The notes under the pieces were generated by a model. It was not told where the DNA came from and did not search any database. It saw nothing but the letters and a program-made list of their open reading frames with translations. Shown here piece by piece: positions 34,319 through 42,913 of a DNA stretch of 64,000 nucleotides. The position numbers and the translations under genes were made by a program. Numbering within the stretch: the first letter of the stretch is position 1; each line of letters begins with the position of its first letter. The DNA is from Bryobacterales bacterium (GTDB taxonomy: Bacteria > Acidobacteriota > Terriglobia > Bryobacterales > Bryobacteraceae): the NCBI GenBank assembly GCA_003162425.1, contig PMOK01000282.1, forward strand, positions 26,416 through 90,415, given 5' to 3'.

Positions 34319-34326
34319 CTGGACTC

Positions 34327-34353
34327 TTATCGATGCGTCTGGGCCGCCTTTGA
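34327..34353 (-). promoter_or_regulatory. fliS: Candidate sigma28 promoter of fliS
   Basis: On the minus strand TCAA (34350-34353), 15 bases, then ATCGATAA (34327-34334). The -10 matches GCCGATAA at six of eight positions. The expected start is at or one base before the fliS ATG, so the mRNA would be leaderless. Confidence 0.4.
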
Positions 34354-34477
34354 CAGTTTTTCTATCCCCGCATGTGGGGGTAAAGCGTCGGCGCAAAAAA
34401 AACTAGGGTGAATCCTCAAGTCTTCTCCCTGACAAGACGATCTTTGAGTCAAAGGTTACTGAAAGTTACAGCCAATT

Positions 34478-35848
34478 ATGCCGTCGAGCATTCGTGTGAA
34501 CACAGTCCTGTGTCTTGCCAACGTCGAGTTTCTGACAGATTCCCCGCAACTTACTAAATTCAGAATCATTTACGCTTCTAGCCTGCAACGTGCAAACGAC
34601 GTACTAGGAAGTACTGTCGTGGATGCCCTCGTTGTACTACTTCCGGTTGCCGGCCAGAGCGCAGATGAGTTAGTAAGAGACTTACGCGCTCGTTTGCCCG
34701 AAACTCCAATTCTAGTTTACGAACCAACCATCGCTCTGGATGGAGGGAATGAGCTACTAGGTTTGGGCGGATGTGAGTACATTTCAGGGCCGATGCCGGC
34801 CGGCGAGTTGTTGGAACGGCTGTCAGTGGCGCTCGGTGCGCGAAACCTCGAAGTAAGTTCTCCGGCCCGCGAAGACGACGACTGGTCGCGAAGCTTAGTG
34901 GGTTCCAGTAGCGCCATGCGGCAGGTGATTGAAATCATCCGCCTGGTGGGTCCCCGGCGCTCCACGGTTCTGATTACCGGTGAGACGGGCAGCGGCAAGG
35001 AAGTTGCCGCGCGAGCCATCCATGCCGCCAGTAACCGTTCTGGAGCACGGATGGTGTCGATAAACTGTGCCGCTCTGCCTGACAATTTGCTGGAAGCTGA
35101 ACTCTTCGGACATACCAAGGGAGCATTTACCGGAGCCGTGAACGCGCGCGTGGGCCTGTTTGAGCAGGCGCACCGCGGCACTATCTTCCTGGACGAAATC
35201 AGCGAGATGCCGTTGCAGTTGCAGTCCAAACTTTTGCGAGTGTTGCAAGAGCGCGAGGTTCCGCGAATCGGAAGTTCGGAACCGGTGCCGGTGGATGTCC
35301 GAGTGATAGCGGCTTCCAACATGAATTTACTGGAAGCGGTGGCCAACCGGCGTTTTCGTGAAGATCTTTACTACCGGCTGAAAGTTGTGGTGCTACGGAT
35401 GCCGCCCCTGCGTGAACGAGCCAGCGACATCCTAGAGCTAACCGAACACTTCTTGACCAAGCTTGCCGAGCAGGAGGGGACCGAGCGCAAGTACATTTCC
35501 CGTGAGGCCATGGAGACGTTGATGCGATACTCTTGGCCCGGCAACGTTCGACAACTCGAACACGCCTTGGAATCCGCAGTGGCGCTCAGCGGCAGACGCT
35601 CACTTCTGGAATCCGGCGATCTGGATCTGCCCGAGGATGCTTTGACGCCGGACCTGGCGCGGATGTTCGCCTTGGACCTGCCGGATTCCGGAGTTAACTT
35701 CGAGGAGTTGATATCGGGGATCGAACGCACGCTGCTGGAGCGCGCGTTGGCGAAATCCGGCGGAAACAAAGCCCGTGCCGCCAACATGCTTCAAATGAAG
35801 CGCACTACTCTGATATCCAAATTCAAGTCGCTGGAAGTCTGCGCGTAA
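34478..35848 (+). CDS. FleQ/FlrC-like sigma54-dependent transcriptional activator
   Basis: 456 residues in three parts. Residues 1-120 resemble a response-regulator receiver but lack the phospho-acceptor aspartate (DALVVLLPV replaces it). The AAA+ domain has Walker A GETGSGKE (about 168-175), the sigma54-contact loop GAFTGA (about 215-220) and Walker B GTIFLDE (about 234-240). The C-terminus is a Fis-type helix-turn-helix (NKARAANMLQMKRTTLISKF). Such degenerate-receiver activators (FleQ, FlrA) are flagellar master regulators, often sensing c-di-GMP. It lies seven bases ahead of flhA. A GTTACTGAAAGTTAC element lies nine bases before its start. Confidence 0.9.
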   Translation: MPSSIRVNTVLCLANVEFLTDSPQLTKFRIIYASSLQRANDVLGSTVVDALVVLLPVAGQSADELVRDLRARLPETPILVYEPTIALDGGNELLGLGGCEYISGPMPAGELLERLSVALGARNLEVSSPAREDDDWSRSLVGSSSAMRQVIEIIRLVGPRRSTVLITGETGSGKEVAARAIHAASNRSGARMVSINCAALPDNLLEAELFGHTKGAFTGAVNARVGLFEQAHRGTIFLDEISEMPLQLQSKLLRVLQEREVPRIGSSEPVPVDVRVIAASNMNLLEAVANRRFREDLYYRLKVVVLRMPPLRERASDILELTEHFLTKLAEQEGTERKYISREAMETLMRYSWPGNVRQLEHALESAVALSGRRSLLESGDLDLPEDALTPDLARMFALDLPDSGVNFEELISGIERTLLERALAKSGGNKARAANMLQMKRTTLISKFKSLEVCA

Positions 35849-35854
35849 CTCGAA

Positions 35855-37948
35855 ATGCCTAAGGCCCGCGCTGCCACCACCTCCGCTCCCGCACCCGCAC
35901 CGGCGAATCCGCTGGCAGCTCTCCGCTTGTCGAGCGTAAGCGAGCTCGGCGTCCCCATCGTGGTGCTGCTGATCGTGATCGCTCTCATCACGCCGCTCCC
36001 ACGGTTTGTATTGGATTTCTTGATCGTGCTGGATCTCATGATGTCGGTGGTGGTGATGATGGTGGCCATGTATATCGGCCGTCCAGTGGAATTCAGCGTA
36101 TTTCCCACCGTTCTTCTCCTGCTTACCCTATTTCGCCTGGCGCTGAACGTATCGTCCGCGCGGTTGATCCTGCTGAATGGCAACACCGGGACCTCGGCGG
36201 CAGGACATGTCATTGAGGCTTTCGGCAGTTTCGTGGTGGGCGGCAATTATATTATCGGCGCCGTGATCTTCCTGGTATTGATCGCCATCCAGTATGTGGT
36301 TATCAACCACGGCTCCGTGCGCATTTCCGAAGTTACGGCCCGGTTCACCTTGGATGCCATGCCCGGCAAGCAAATGTCGATCGATGCCGATCTGAACGGC
36401 GGTCTGATTGACGAGGCCGAGGCGCGGCGACGTAGGAAAGATCTAAGCGGGGAAGCAGAATTTTACGGCGCCATGGACGGAGCTTCGCGTTTCACCCAGC
36501 GCGACGCCATCGCCAGCATCATCATCACCGGAGTTAACATCATCGCGGGATTTCTAATCGGCGTGCTGCAACATCACATGGATCTCAGGCATGCACTCGA
36601 AACCTACACCGTTCTCACCATTGGCGATGGCCTAGTGACAGTGATCCCAGCCTTGATGATTTCCATCTCCGGTGGTTTGATTGTCACGCGCGCCAGCTCC
36701 GACTCGCGTCTCGGCGCCCAGTTCCAGGAGCAGGTGTTCGGAAAACCGGAGCCACTCATGCTCGCCAGCGGGGTCCTGGTCGCTCTGGCGTTATTTCCAG
36801 GTTTGCCCACGGTTCCGTTCCTGACTCTGGGCGGAGGTTTGGGCGTCATCGCATGGCAGAAGCGTCGAAAACGCGACGCAGGCGTCAAGAGCTCGTCGGA
36901 TTTGGCCGGTAAGCCAGCCAAGGAAAACGTCGAAGCACTCCTTCAGGTCGACCCGCTGGCCGTGGAAGTTGGTCTGTCATTGGTGAAGCTGGTGGAGGGT
37001 GGGCACGGCTCGCCGCTGCTGCAGAGAATCGCCGGTATCCGCAAAAACCTGGCCTCACAACTGGGTTACTATTTGCCGCCGGTAAAAGTGAATGACAATT
37101 TGTCGCTGCGTCCACGCGAGTACTGCATCCTGATCAAAGGCGTCGAGATCGCGTGCTACGAACTGCCCGGCGGATGCGAGCTAGCCATCCCGAGCGGGGG
37201 TGTGGACGGAAGCGTGGAAGGCAAGCCCACCAAGGATCCTGCGTTTGGTTTAGCCGCACTTTGGATTCCTTCCGAGCGCGCCGCATTCGCACGCAGCCGC
37301 GGTTACACGGTAGTGGACGACATCAGCGTCTTGGGCACGCACCTCACCGAACTGGTTCGCAAATACGCTCACGAACTTTTCAGCAGGCAGGACACAAAAA
37401 CCTTCTGCGACCGGGTGGCTCAGAGCAACCCCAAGGTGGTGGAAGATTTGGTTCCAAAAATGCTATCTCTCTCCGTGATTCAACGAGTGCTGCAGAACCT
37501 TCTCCGGGAGCGAGTGTCCATTCGCGATTCGGTAACCATTCTGGAGGCGCTCAGCGAAGGCGCAAATATGTCGAAGAACCCAGTGCTGTTGACCGAATAC
37601 GTACGCCAAGCGATCCGGCGCTCCATCGTGAAGCCGCATCTGAATCAGCAAAGCGAGATTCCGGTGTATCAGGTGGAACCGGCCGCCGAGCAGCTGGTGG
37701 AGTCGGCTATCGACCACAACGAGACCAACAGCGTACTCAGCCTGGCGCCGCAGGCTGCTAGAGATTTCGTGGGTAACATCACCAAGAAACTGGACCGGCC
37801 AGACTCATCGGCGGTACTGCTCACCGGTCCGGCGGTTCGGTACTTCGTGAAACAGCTATTGGAAACCGCATTTCCGGACGTCGCGGTGCTCTCGCACAGC
37901 GAAGTGCCACCGGAGATCAGAGTGAAGTCGTTGGGCTGGGTGGGATGA
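35855..37948 (+). CDS. flhA: Flagellar export apparatus protein FlhA
   Basis: 697 residues, the usual length. About eight membrane helices fill residues 25-330, with the conserved FHIPEP-family stretch FRLALNVSSARLILL and DADLNGGLIDEAEARRRRKDL. The C-terminal cytosolic half forms the nonameric ring that docks chaperone-substrate complexes. It lies between the sigma54 activator gene and flhF, with seven bases to the latter. Confidence 0.97.
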   Translation: MPKARAATTSAPAPAPANPLAALRLSSVSELGVPIVVLLIVIALITPLPRFVLDFLIVLDLMMSVVVMMVAMYIGRPVEFSVFPTVLLLLTLFRLALNVSSARLILLNGNTGTSAAGHVIEAFGSFVVGGNYIIGAVIFLVLIAIQYVVINHGSVRISEVTARFTLDAMPGKQMSIDADLNGGLIDEAEARRRRKDLSGEAEFYGAMDGASRFTQRDAIASIIITGVNIIAGFLIGVLQHHMDLRHALETYTVLTIGDGLVTVIPALMISISGGLIVTRASSDSRLGAQFQEQVFGKPEPLMLASGVLVALALFPGLPTVPFLTLGGGLGVIAWQKRRKRDAGVKSSSDLAGKPAKENVEALLQVDPLAVEVGLSLVKLVEGGHGSPLLQRIAGIRKNLASQLGYYLPPVKVNDNLSLRPREYCILIKGVEIACYELPGGCELAIPSGGVDGSVEGKPTKDPAFGLAALWIPSERAAFARSRGYTVVDDISVLGTHLTELVRKYAHELFSRQDTKTFCDRVAQSNPKVVEDLVPKMLSLSVIQRVLQNLLRERVSIRDSVTILEALSEGANMSKNPVLLTEYVRQAIRRSIVKPHLNQQSEIPVYQVEPAAEQLVESAIDHNETNSVLSLAPQAARDFVGNITKKLDRPDSSAVLLTGPAVRYFVKQLLETAFPDVAVLSHSEVPPEIRVKSLGWVG

Positions 37949-37955
37949 GGGAGCG

Positions 37956-39089
37956 ATGAGACGAGAAACAGCATCCATGAGAATCAAATCGTACTTTGCC
38001 AGCTCAGTGGAGCGCGCCATCCACGACGCGCGGGAGGAACTGGGCGGCGAAGCGACCTTGATCACATCCCGACGTTCCGCCCCGGATGCCCGCCACCTGG
38101 GAGCCTACGAAGTTGTGTTTGGAATCGCGGAACCCCCTGAAACTGCACAGTCTGCAGCACCGTCGGAAGACCTTAACGCCGAGTTAACTTTGCTGCGCGA
38201 TCAATTGGACGGCATCAAGCGTCTGTTGAAATTGAGAGGAGCGGGCGCCGAGAGATTCGCGCGGCCCGAGCTGGAACAGCTTTACGAGCAACTCGTCTCG
38301 GCGGGTTGGGATGATGGATTGTCACGGCAGATCACCGAAGACGCTTATGGCGCGTGGCAGGCTCTAACGCCCGCTCAGCGATCCTCCACCGGAGCCGGTA
38401 CGTTCGCAGGATTGGCCACCGAATGCATCGGCAAGCGATTGCGATTCGCGGCCGGGTTCACACCTTCCGGTTCGGATGCGAACCGCGCGGTGATCTTGAT
38501 CGGCCCTCCGGGCGCGGGCAAAACAACCACGCTGGCGAAAATCGCGATCCAGGAATGTCTGGCGAAGCGTCTCTCGGTGCGCATCATTTCCGTTGACCTG
38601 CATGGAGTGGCGGCGCATGAGAAGCTCCGCAGCTTCGCGGCAATTATGGGTGCTGGTTTCACCGCAGCCAACTCTGCTGCGCAATTCATGGAAGCTGTCG
38701 ACGAATTCCGCAACAAGCATGTTCTGCTCATCGACACGCCTGGCTACGGTCACCCGGATTGGGAGTGGGCGCGCGATCTGGCCCGTGTTCTGGCGCAACT
38801 CAAGAACAAGGAAATCCACCTGGTTCTGCCGGCATCCATGCACCCGGCGGGCTTGCTCCGCTACGTGCACCGGTACGAAGAATTCACGCCTGACTATCTT
38901 CTGTTCACGAAACTGGACGAAACAGAATGCTATGGGCCGATGCTCTCGGTTGCGTTTCAGGCCTCGAGGCCCCTGTCGTTTTTGACCAGAGGGCAAGCCA
39001 TACCCGAAGATATCGAACGAGCAAACAGCGGCACACTGCTTGGCGGCCTGTTTGTGCGCGAACGGGCGGAGGCGATTTCAGCGGCGTAA
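37956..39089 (+). CDS. flhF: Flagellar GTPase FlhF
   Basis: 377 residues of the SRP-type GTPase family. MRIKSYFASSVERAIHDAREELGGEATLI is the FlhF N-terminus; GPPGAGKTTTLAKIA is the G1 motif, IDTPGYG the G3 and TKLDE the G4. FlhF fixes where and how many flagella are built, usually with FlhG. The ATG at 37956 is chosen for the AGGGAG before it; an ATG at 37977 is the alternative. No flhG follows; the next gene is fliA, whose ATG comes directly after the stop. Confidence 0.93.
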   Translation: MRRETASMRIKSYFASSVERAIHDAREELGGEATLITSRRSAPDARHLGAYEVVFGIAEPPETAQSAAPSEDLNAELTLLRDQLDGIKRLLKLRGAGAERFARPELEQLYEQLVSAGWDDGLSRQITEDAYGAWQALTPAQRSSTGAGTFAGLATECIGKRLRFAAGFTPSGSDANRAVILIGPPGAGKTTTLAKIAIQECLAKRLSVRIISVDLHGVAAHEKLRSFAAIMGAGFTAANSAAQFMEAVDEFRNKHVLLIDTPGYGHPDWEWARDLARVLAQLKNKEIHLVLPASMHPAGLLRYVHRYEEFTPDYLLFTKLDETECYGPMLSVAFQASRPLSFLTRGQAIPEDIERANSGTLLGGLFVRERAEAISAA

Positions 39090-39866
39090 ATGGCATCCAA
39101 CGTAATGCTCAATGCCGCGTTTTATGCACCCGCTCCCACCCTGGAGGCGGAGGAGCGCGAGCGTCTGATCCTGGATCATCTATCGAACGTGCGATGGATC
39201 GCGATGAGAATCCATGAAAAGATCGGCGGCGCGGTTGGTTTGGAAGATCTCATTTCGAGCGGTGTCATCGGCTTAATCAATGCAGTCGACAGCTTTGATC
39301 CCAAATACAACGTCAAGCTCAAAACCTATGCCGAACACCGGATTCGCGGCGCGATATTGGATAGCATTCGAGGACTGGACGGGATTCCAGCGCACAAGCG
39401 CAAGCAGTTGAAACACATTGAAGCCGCCATCGGAGCCGCCGAACAGCGTCTGCAGCGGGTCCCGAACGAAGAGGAAATCGCGGCCGAAATGAATCTCTCA
39501 GTCGCCGAGTATCAGGATGCCTTGGCCGACGTGCGTGCCGTTAGCTTGGGGAGCCTGGATGAGATCACCGACGGATTCTCCGAAAGTAAGTTATTGCGAT
39601 ATGTGGCGGAACCGGAAGAAGGCCAGCCGGGGATAATTCTGGAGCGCGCTGAGTTGGAAAATCTGGTGGCCGACGCGGTGGATAGAATGCCACGTCTCGA
39701 ACGCACCATCCTGACGCTCTACTTCAAGGAGGAGCAGAACTTGCAGGAGATCGCCGGAATCCTTGGAATTCATACCACTCGTGTTTGCCAGCTAAAATCC
39801 CAGGCGGTCCTGCGGCTACGGGCTTACGTCAGCAAAAAATGGCCGAGTACGCGAGGAATCCTCTGA
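39090..39866 (+). CDS. fliA: Flagellar sigma factor sigma28 (FliA)
   Basis: 258 residues of the FliA/WhiG type. Region 2 (DLISSGVIGLINAVDSFDPKYNVKLKTYAEHRIRGAILD), region 3 (RRVPNEEEIAAEMNLS-like QRVPNEEEIAAEMNLS) and region 4 (EEQNLQEIAGILGIHTTRVCQLKSQAVLRLR) are all present. It should direct late flagellar promoters; six candidates are listed in this window. Its stop overlaps the second fliN (TGATG). Confidence 0.96.
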   Translation: MASNVMLNAAFYAPAPTLEAEERERLILDHLSNVRWIAMRIHEKIGGAVGLEDLISSGVIGLINAVDSFDPKYNVKLKTYAEHRIRGAILDSIRGLDGIPAHKRKQLKHIEAAIGAAEQRLQRVPNEEEIAAEMNLSVAEYQDALADVRAVSLGSLDEITDGFSESKLLRYVAEPEEGQPGIILERAELENLVADAVDRMPRLERTILTLYFKEEQNLQEIAGILGIHTTRVCQLKSQAVLRLRAYVSKKWPSTRGIL

Positions 39867-40261
39867 TGAGCCGACCGGAAGAAGAAATCGGCCAAAGCGT
39901 CCAGTCCGCCGCGAAACCGCCGGATAGCGTTGCCACCGAATCCAGCGCCAGACACATTGGATCACCGGCGGCGCCTCTTTTGATGGGTGTTAAATTGCCA
40001 ATTCGCGTGCTGATGGGACGCACCGAACTGCCGCTCCGCGATATCGCGCGGCTGGGAGGCGGCTCCGTAGTGGAACTGGATTGTTCTCCGGACTCGCCCG
40101 TGGACATCATCGTCAACGATCGGCTGATCGCGCAGGGAGAGATTGTAGTTATTGGTGGAAACTACGGCGTGCGAATCACCCGGATCGCGTCGTCCGGCCA
40201 ACCGTTCAGCGAGGGCAAGCAGGAAGTGGATCTTCTCGGGCTCTCCGAAAGGCTAAAGTGA
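39866..40261 (+). CDS. fliN: FliN family C-ring protein (copy 2)
   Basis: 131 residues. An unstructured N-terminus of about 40 residues leads to a full SpoA domain (KLPIRVLMGRTELPLRDIARLGGGSVVELD, then GEIVVIGGNYGVRITRI), the canonical FliN length and pattern. It is a better match to classical FliN than the 92-residue copy at 25188. It overlaps fliA and the next gene by one base each, so expression follows fliA. Confidence 0.92.
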   Translation: MSRPEEEIGQSVQSAAKPPDSVATESSARHIGSPAAPLLMGVKLPIRVLMGRTELPLRDIARLGGGSVVELDCSPDSPVDIIVNDRLIAQGEIVVIGGNYGVRITRIASSGQPFSEGKQEVDLLGLSERLK

Positions 40262-40710
40262 TGCAGACCTTTGTGGCGTTATTGCCTTACCTGCTACTGG
40301 CCGCCAACACCGTGCTTTTGCTGGCGCTGTTTTTCGGCATCAACCAGCGCGTGCGGAAATTCGGAATCCGCTCGAACGCGCGCGAAGCCGCCATGGAGCA
40401 GGATCTTGCCCGAATTTCGAAACTAATGAGCGAGTGCAACAACAGGATTGCAGAACTGGAAAAGGAGGATAGACAGCTAGGAAACACCGAGCTCGGAGCC
40501 AGCGGGCTGAACAGCACGCTGCGCGGCAAGGTATTGAAGATGCATCGGTTGGGACAGCCCGCGGATCGAATCTCGGAAGTGCTCCGGGTGCCGCGGGGCG
40601 AGGTGGATTTGCTGGTGAAGGTTCACGCGATCGTGATGCGTACCTACCAAGGCACGGCTATCTCAGAGCAAGCCTCAGAGCAAGATGGGGAGCTAGTCAA
40701 AAAAGGTTAA
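40261..40710 (+). CDS. Membrane-anchored coiled-coil protein with HTH-like tail (DUF6115/DUF2802-like)
   Basis: 149 residues. One N-terminal membrane helix (FVALLPYLLLAANTVLLLALFFG), a coiled coil (about 42-75, REAAMEQDLARISKLMSECNNRIAELEKED) and a tail KVLKMHRLGQPADRISEVLRVPRGEVDLLVKV that looks like a helix-turn-helix. Small proteins of this layout occur beside flagellar genes in many bacteria, with no settled role. The start is fixed by the one-base overlap with fliN. Confidence 0.75.
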   Translation: MQTFVALLPYLLLAANTVLLLALFFGINQRVRKFGIRSNAREAAMEQDLARISKLMSECNNRIAELEKEDRQLGNTELGASGLNSTLRGKVLKMHRLGQPADRISEVLRVPRGEVDLLVKVHAIVMRTYQGTAISEQASEQDGELVKKG

Positions 40711-40734
40711 AGATGCGGCCAGAACAATCGATAC
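40708..40734 (+). promoter_or_regulatory. Candidate sigma28 promoter of flgM-flgN-flgK-flgL
   Basis: TAAAGATG at 40708-40715 and ATCGATAC at 40727-40734, with 15 bases from TAAA to the -10 box. The predicted start near 40742 precedes the flgM ATG at 40759. Confidence 0.5.
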
Positions 40735-40758
40735 AGGGATGGCGGAATTGAGAGCGCG

Positions 40759-41061
40759 ATGAAAATCAAAACTTCAGATACGCCGGACGCGACCCGAATG
40801 GACCTGAATCCCACCCGTGCAACGCGTGAGGCAGACGGTCCGGCCGGCTCGAATTCCGTTTCAGGAAGCCGTACACCTTCCAGCGACTCCATTGCCATTT
40901 CGGGCACCAACAGCCTGGTACAACAGGCTCTTGGCGCCGGATCGGCCGACCGGGCGGCCCGCGTGCTGGAACTGCAGAAACAGTTCCAAAGCGGCCAATA
41001 CCAAGTCGATTCTGTGGCAGTCAGCCGCGCCTTGATCGCAGCGCATCTCGCCGGCGAATAA
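40759..41061 (+). CDS. flgM: Anti-sigma28 factor FlgM
   Basis: 100 residues. The N-terminus is disordered and charged; the C-terminal half (DSIAISGTNSLVQQALGAGSADRAARVLELQKQFQSGQYQVDSVAVSRALIAAHLAG) is the helical sigma-binding part of FlgM. FlgM holds FliA inactive until it is exported through the finished hook. It lies 49 bases after the coiled-coil gene, behind its own sigma28-type promoter. Confidence 0.85.
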   Translation: MKIKTSDTPDATRMDLNPTRATREADGPAGSNSVSGSRTPSSDSIAISGTNSLVQQALGAGSADRAARVLELQKQFQSGQYQVDSVAVSRALIAAHLAGE

Positions 41062-41086
41062 AGCCCCGGTGACATGAGAATGTGAC

Positions 41087-41479
41087 ATGGGAATCGATGT
41101 GGAAGTGCTAACTACATCCGGGGATGCCCGGGAGTGCATTCGAGCAGCTAGAGCGAATATGCGTGAAGTGAAACAACTTCTCTCGCAACCTTCGGAAGCG
41201 AACGCCGAGGAGTGTGCCGCATTGCTCCGTCAAGTGGAGATTCAACTTGGCTGCGCCGTGGCTATCTTCAAAACTCGTGGTCCCGAGCCTTCCGTCGAAA
41301 TTCAATCCATCCTGGAAGCCTTGCAGGGCGAAATCGCTGTGCTTGCGCAGTTCCTTGCGGAAGCGGACAAACTGTTGGCCGGATGGCTGCGCGCCATTTC
41401 AAGCCGCCAGTCCGGATACACCACCGAAGGCCGGGCAGCTCCGCTGGTTCTGCTCAAGAAAGTGAGCGTGGAGGGATGA
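41087..41479 (+). CDS. FlgN-like chaperone (by position and helical content)
   Basis: 130 residues, almost all helical, without clear motifs. The position between flgM and flgK is that of FlgN, the chaperone of the hook-filament junction proteins FlgK and FlgL, and the size fits. Sequence alone does not prove it. It is followed by flgK after six bases, with GGAGGG at the gene end serving as the flgK ribosome-binding site. Confidence 0.65.
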   Translation: MGIDVEVLTTSGDARECIRAARANMREVKQLLSQPSEANAEECAALLRQVEIQLGCAVAIFKTRGPEPSVEIQSILEALQGEIAVLAQFLAEADKLLAGWLRAISSRQSGYTTEGRAAPLVLLKKVSVEG

Positions 41480-41485
41480 GACGCC

Positions 41486-42901
41486 GTGGGTAGTCTTTTC
41501 TCAGCTCTGAATTCGGCTTCGAGCGCGCTGGAAGCATTTCAACGCGCGGTGGACACCACTCAGAACAACGTCACGAACGCAAACACTCCCGGCTACGCCG
41601 CACAGGTGCCGATTTTCGTCTCTCAGGACTTCCAGTCTACAAACGGTTTGTCCGGCGGCGTGGTGGAGCAGACGCAGGATACGCGGAATCAATTCGCGGA
41701 TACCGCGGTGCAGCAACAGCTCTCGCTGCAGGGTCTCTATCAACAGCTTCAATCGTCCTTGACGCCGTTACAAAACGTCTTTGATGTTTCGTCCTCGAGC
41801 GCGATCCCGTCGGCATTCAATCAATTGTTCTCTGCATTCTCCGAGTGGAGCACGCAGCCCAGTAATGTGGTTAGTCAGACCGCTGTCATCAGTGCGGCTC
41901 AGCAGACCGCATCCGCCCTTCAAACAGCGGCGTCCGCGCTCAGCAACATTCGCGCGGCAACCGTTCAGCAACTTCAATCGACTGTTGCCCAAATCAACCA
42001 AGATATCGGGCAGGTGCAGACCTACAATGCCTCTTTGGCGCAGCAATCCGGGCCCGACCCTGGCGCTCAGGCGCAACTGGAAACTACGCTCGAAGATCTG
42101 TCCGGTTTGGCGAACGTTCAAGTGCTCTCAGGAATCGGCGGAACGGTGACGGTATTGCTGGGAGGGCAGACGCCGTTAGTGATCGGGACCCAGGTGAACA
42201 CGTTACAAGTTCAGAACGACGCAACGAATGCAGGGAACGGCCCGCCCAACCAGTCGATCGTGGATAGCAACGGCAATGATGTCACCAGCCAAATTACATC
42301 CGGCAGTTTGTCGGGAGTGTTGACCGCGGTGAACGACGTGATTCCCTCACTGGCCGGTGGCGGGCAGCAAGTGGGTGGACTAAATACACTGGCCCAGGGG
42401 TTAGCCGATACGGTGAACAACTTACTGGCGCAGGGTTCCACTACGGCCACGCCTCCGTACCAGACGGGTGTTCCCTTGTTCACTTATACCGCCGGGTCGC
42501 CTACCAGTGTCGCGTCGACGATTAGCGTGAATCCAGCTATGACGCCCAGCCAACTGGCAGCGACAAACCCCGGGCCTCCACCTGTATCGAATGGTATTGC
42601 CTTGCAATTGGCGGCGCTTGACAGTGGTACCAGCGGGCCGGTGAATGGCTTAGGTTTTACTCAATACTTCGGAACGCTAGTATCCCAGGTGGGCACCGCT
42701 GTGAGCAACGCAAGCAACAGCGCCACGGCGCAAACCCAGTTAGTGGCTCAGGCTAAGAGCCTTCAACAGCAGCTCTCCGGAGTGAACCTGGATGAAGAGG
42801 CAGTCAGGCTGGTTCAGTTACAAAGTTCGTACCAGGCGGCCAGTAAAGTGGTCACGGTAATCGATGAACTTACTCAATCCCTGATCAACATGGTGCAATA
42901 A
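41486..42901 (+). CDS. flgK: Hook-filament junction protein FlgK
   Basis: 471 residues starting at a GTG. ALNSASSALEAFQRAVDTTQNNVTNANTPGYAAQ is the N-terminal hook-type helix, and the C-terminal ending GVNLDEEAVRLVQLQSSYQAASKVVTVIDELTQSLI is typical of FlgK. The central domain is diverged and Gln/Ser/Thr-rich. FlgK and FlgL join hook and filament. Confidence 0.93.
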   Translation: MGSLFSALNSASSALEAFQRAVDTTQNNVTNANTPGYAAQVPIFVSQDFQSTNGLSGGVVEQTQDTRNQFADTAVQQQLSLQGLYQQLQSSLTPLQNVFDVSSSSAIPSAFNQLFSAFSEWSTQPSNVVSQTAVISAAQQTASALQTAASALSNIRAATVQQLQSTVAQINQDIGQVQTYNASLAQQSGPDPGAQAQLETTLEDLSGLANVQVLSGIGGTVTVLLGGQTPLVIGTQVNTLQVQNDATNAGNGPPNQSIVDSNGNDVTSQITSGSLSGVLTAVNDVIPSLAGGGQQVGGLNTLAQGLADTVNNLLAQGSTTATPPYQTGVPLFTYTAGSPTSVASTISVNPAMTPSQLAATNPGPPPVSNGIALQLAALDSGTSGPVNGLGFTQYFGTLVSQVGTAVSNASNSATAQTQLVAQAKSLQQQLSGVNLDEEAVRLVQLQSSYQAASKVVTVIDELTQSLINMVQ

Positions 42902-42913
42902 GAGGAGCGCAGC

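Noticed and set aside
34366-34380. CCCCGCATGTGGGG near-palindrome upstream of fliS as an operator.
   Set aside because: Short, imperfect and found once; kept only as a note.
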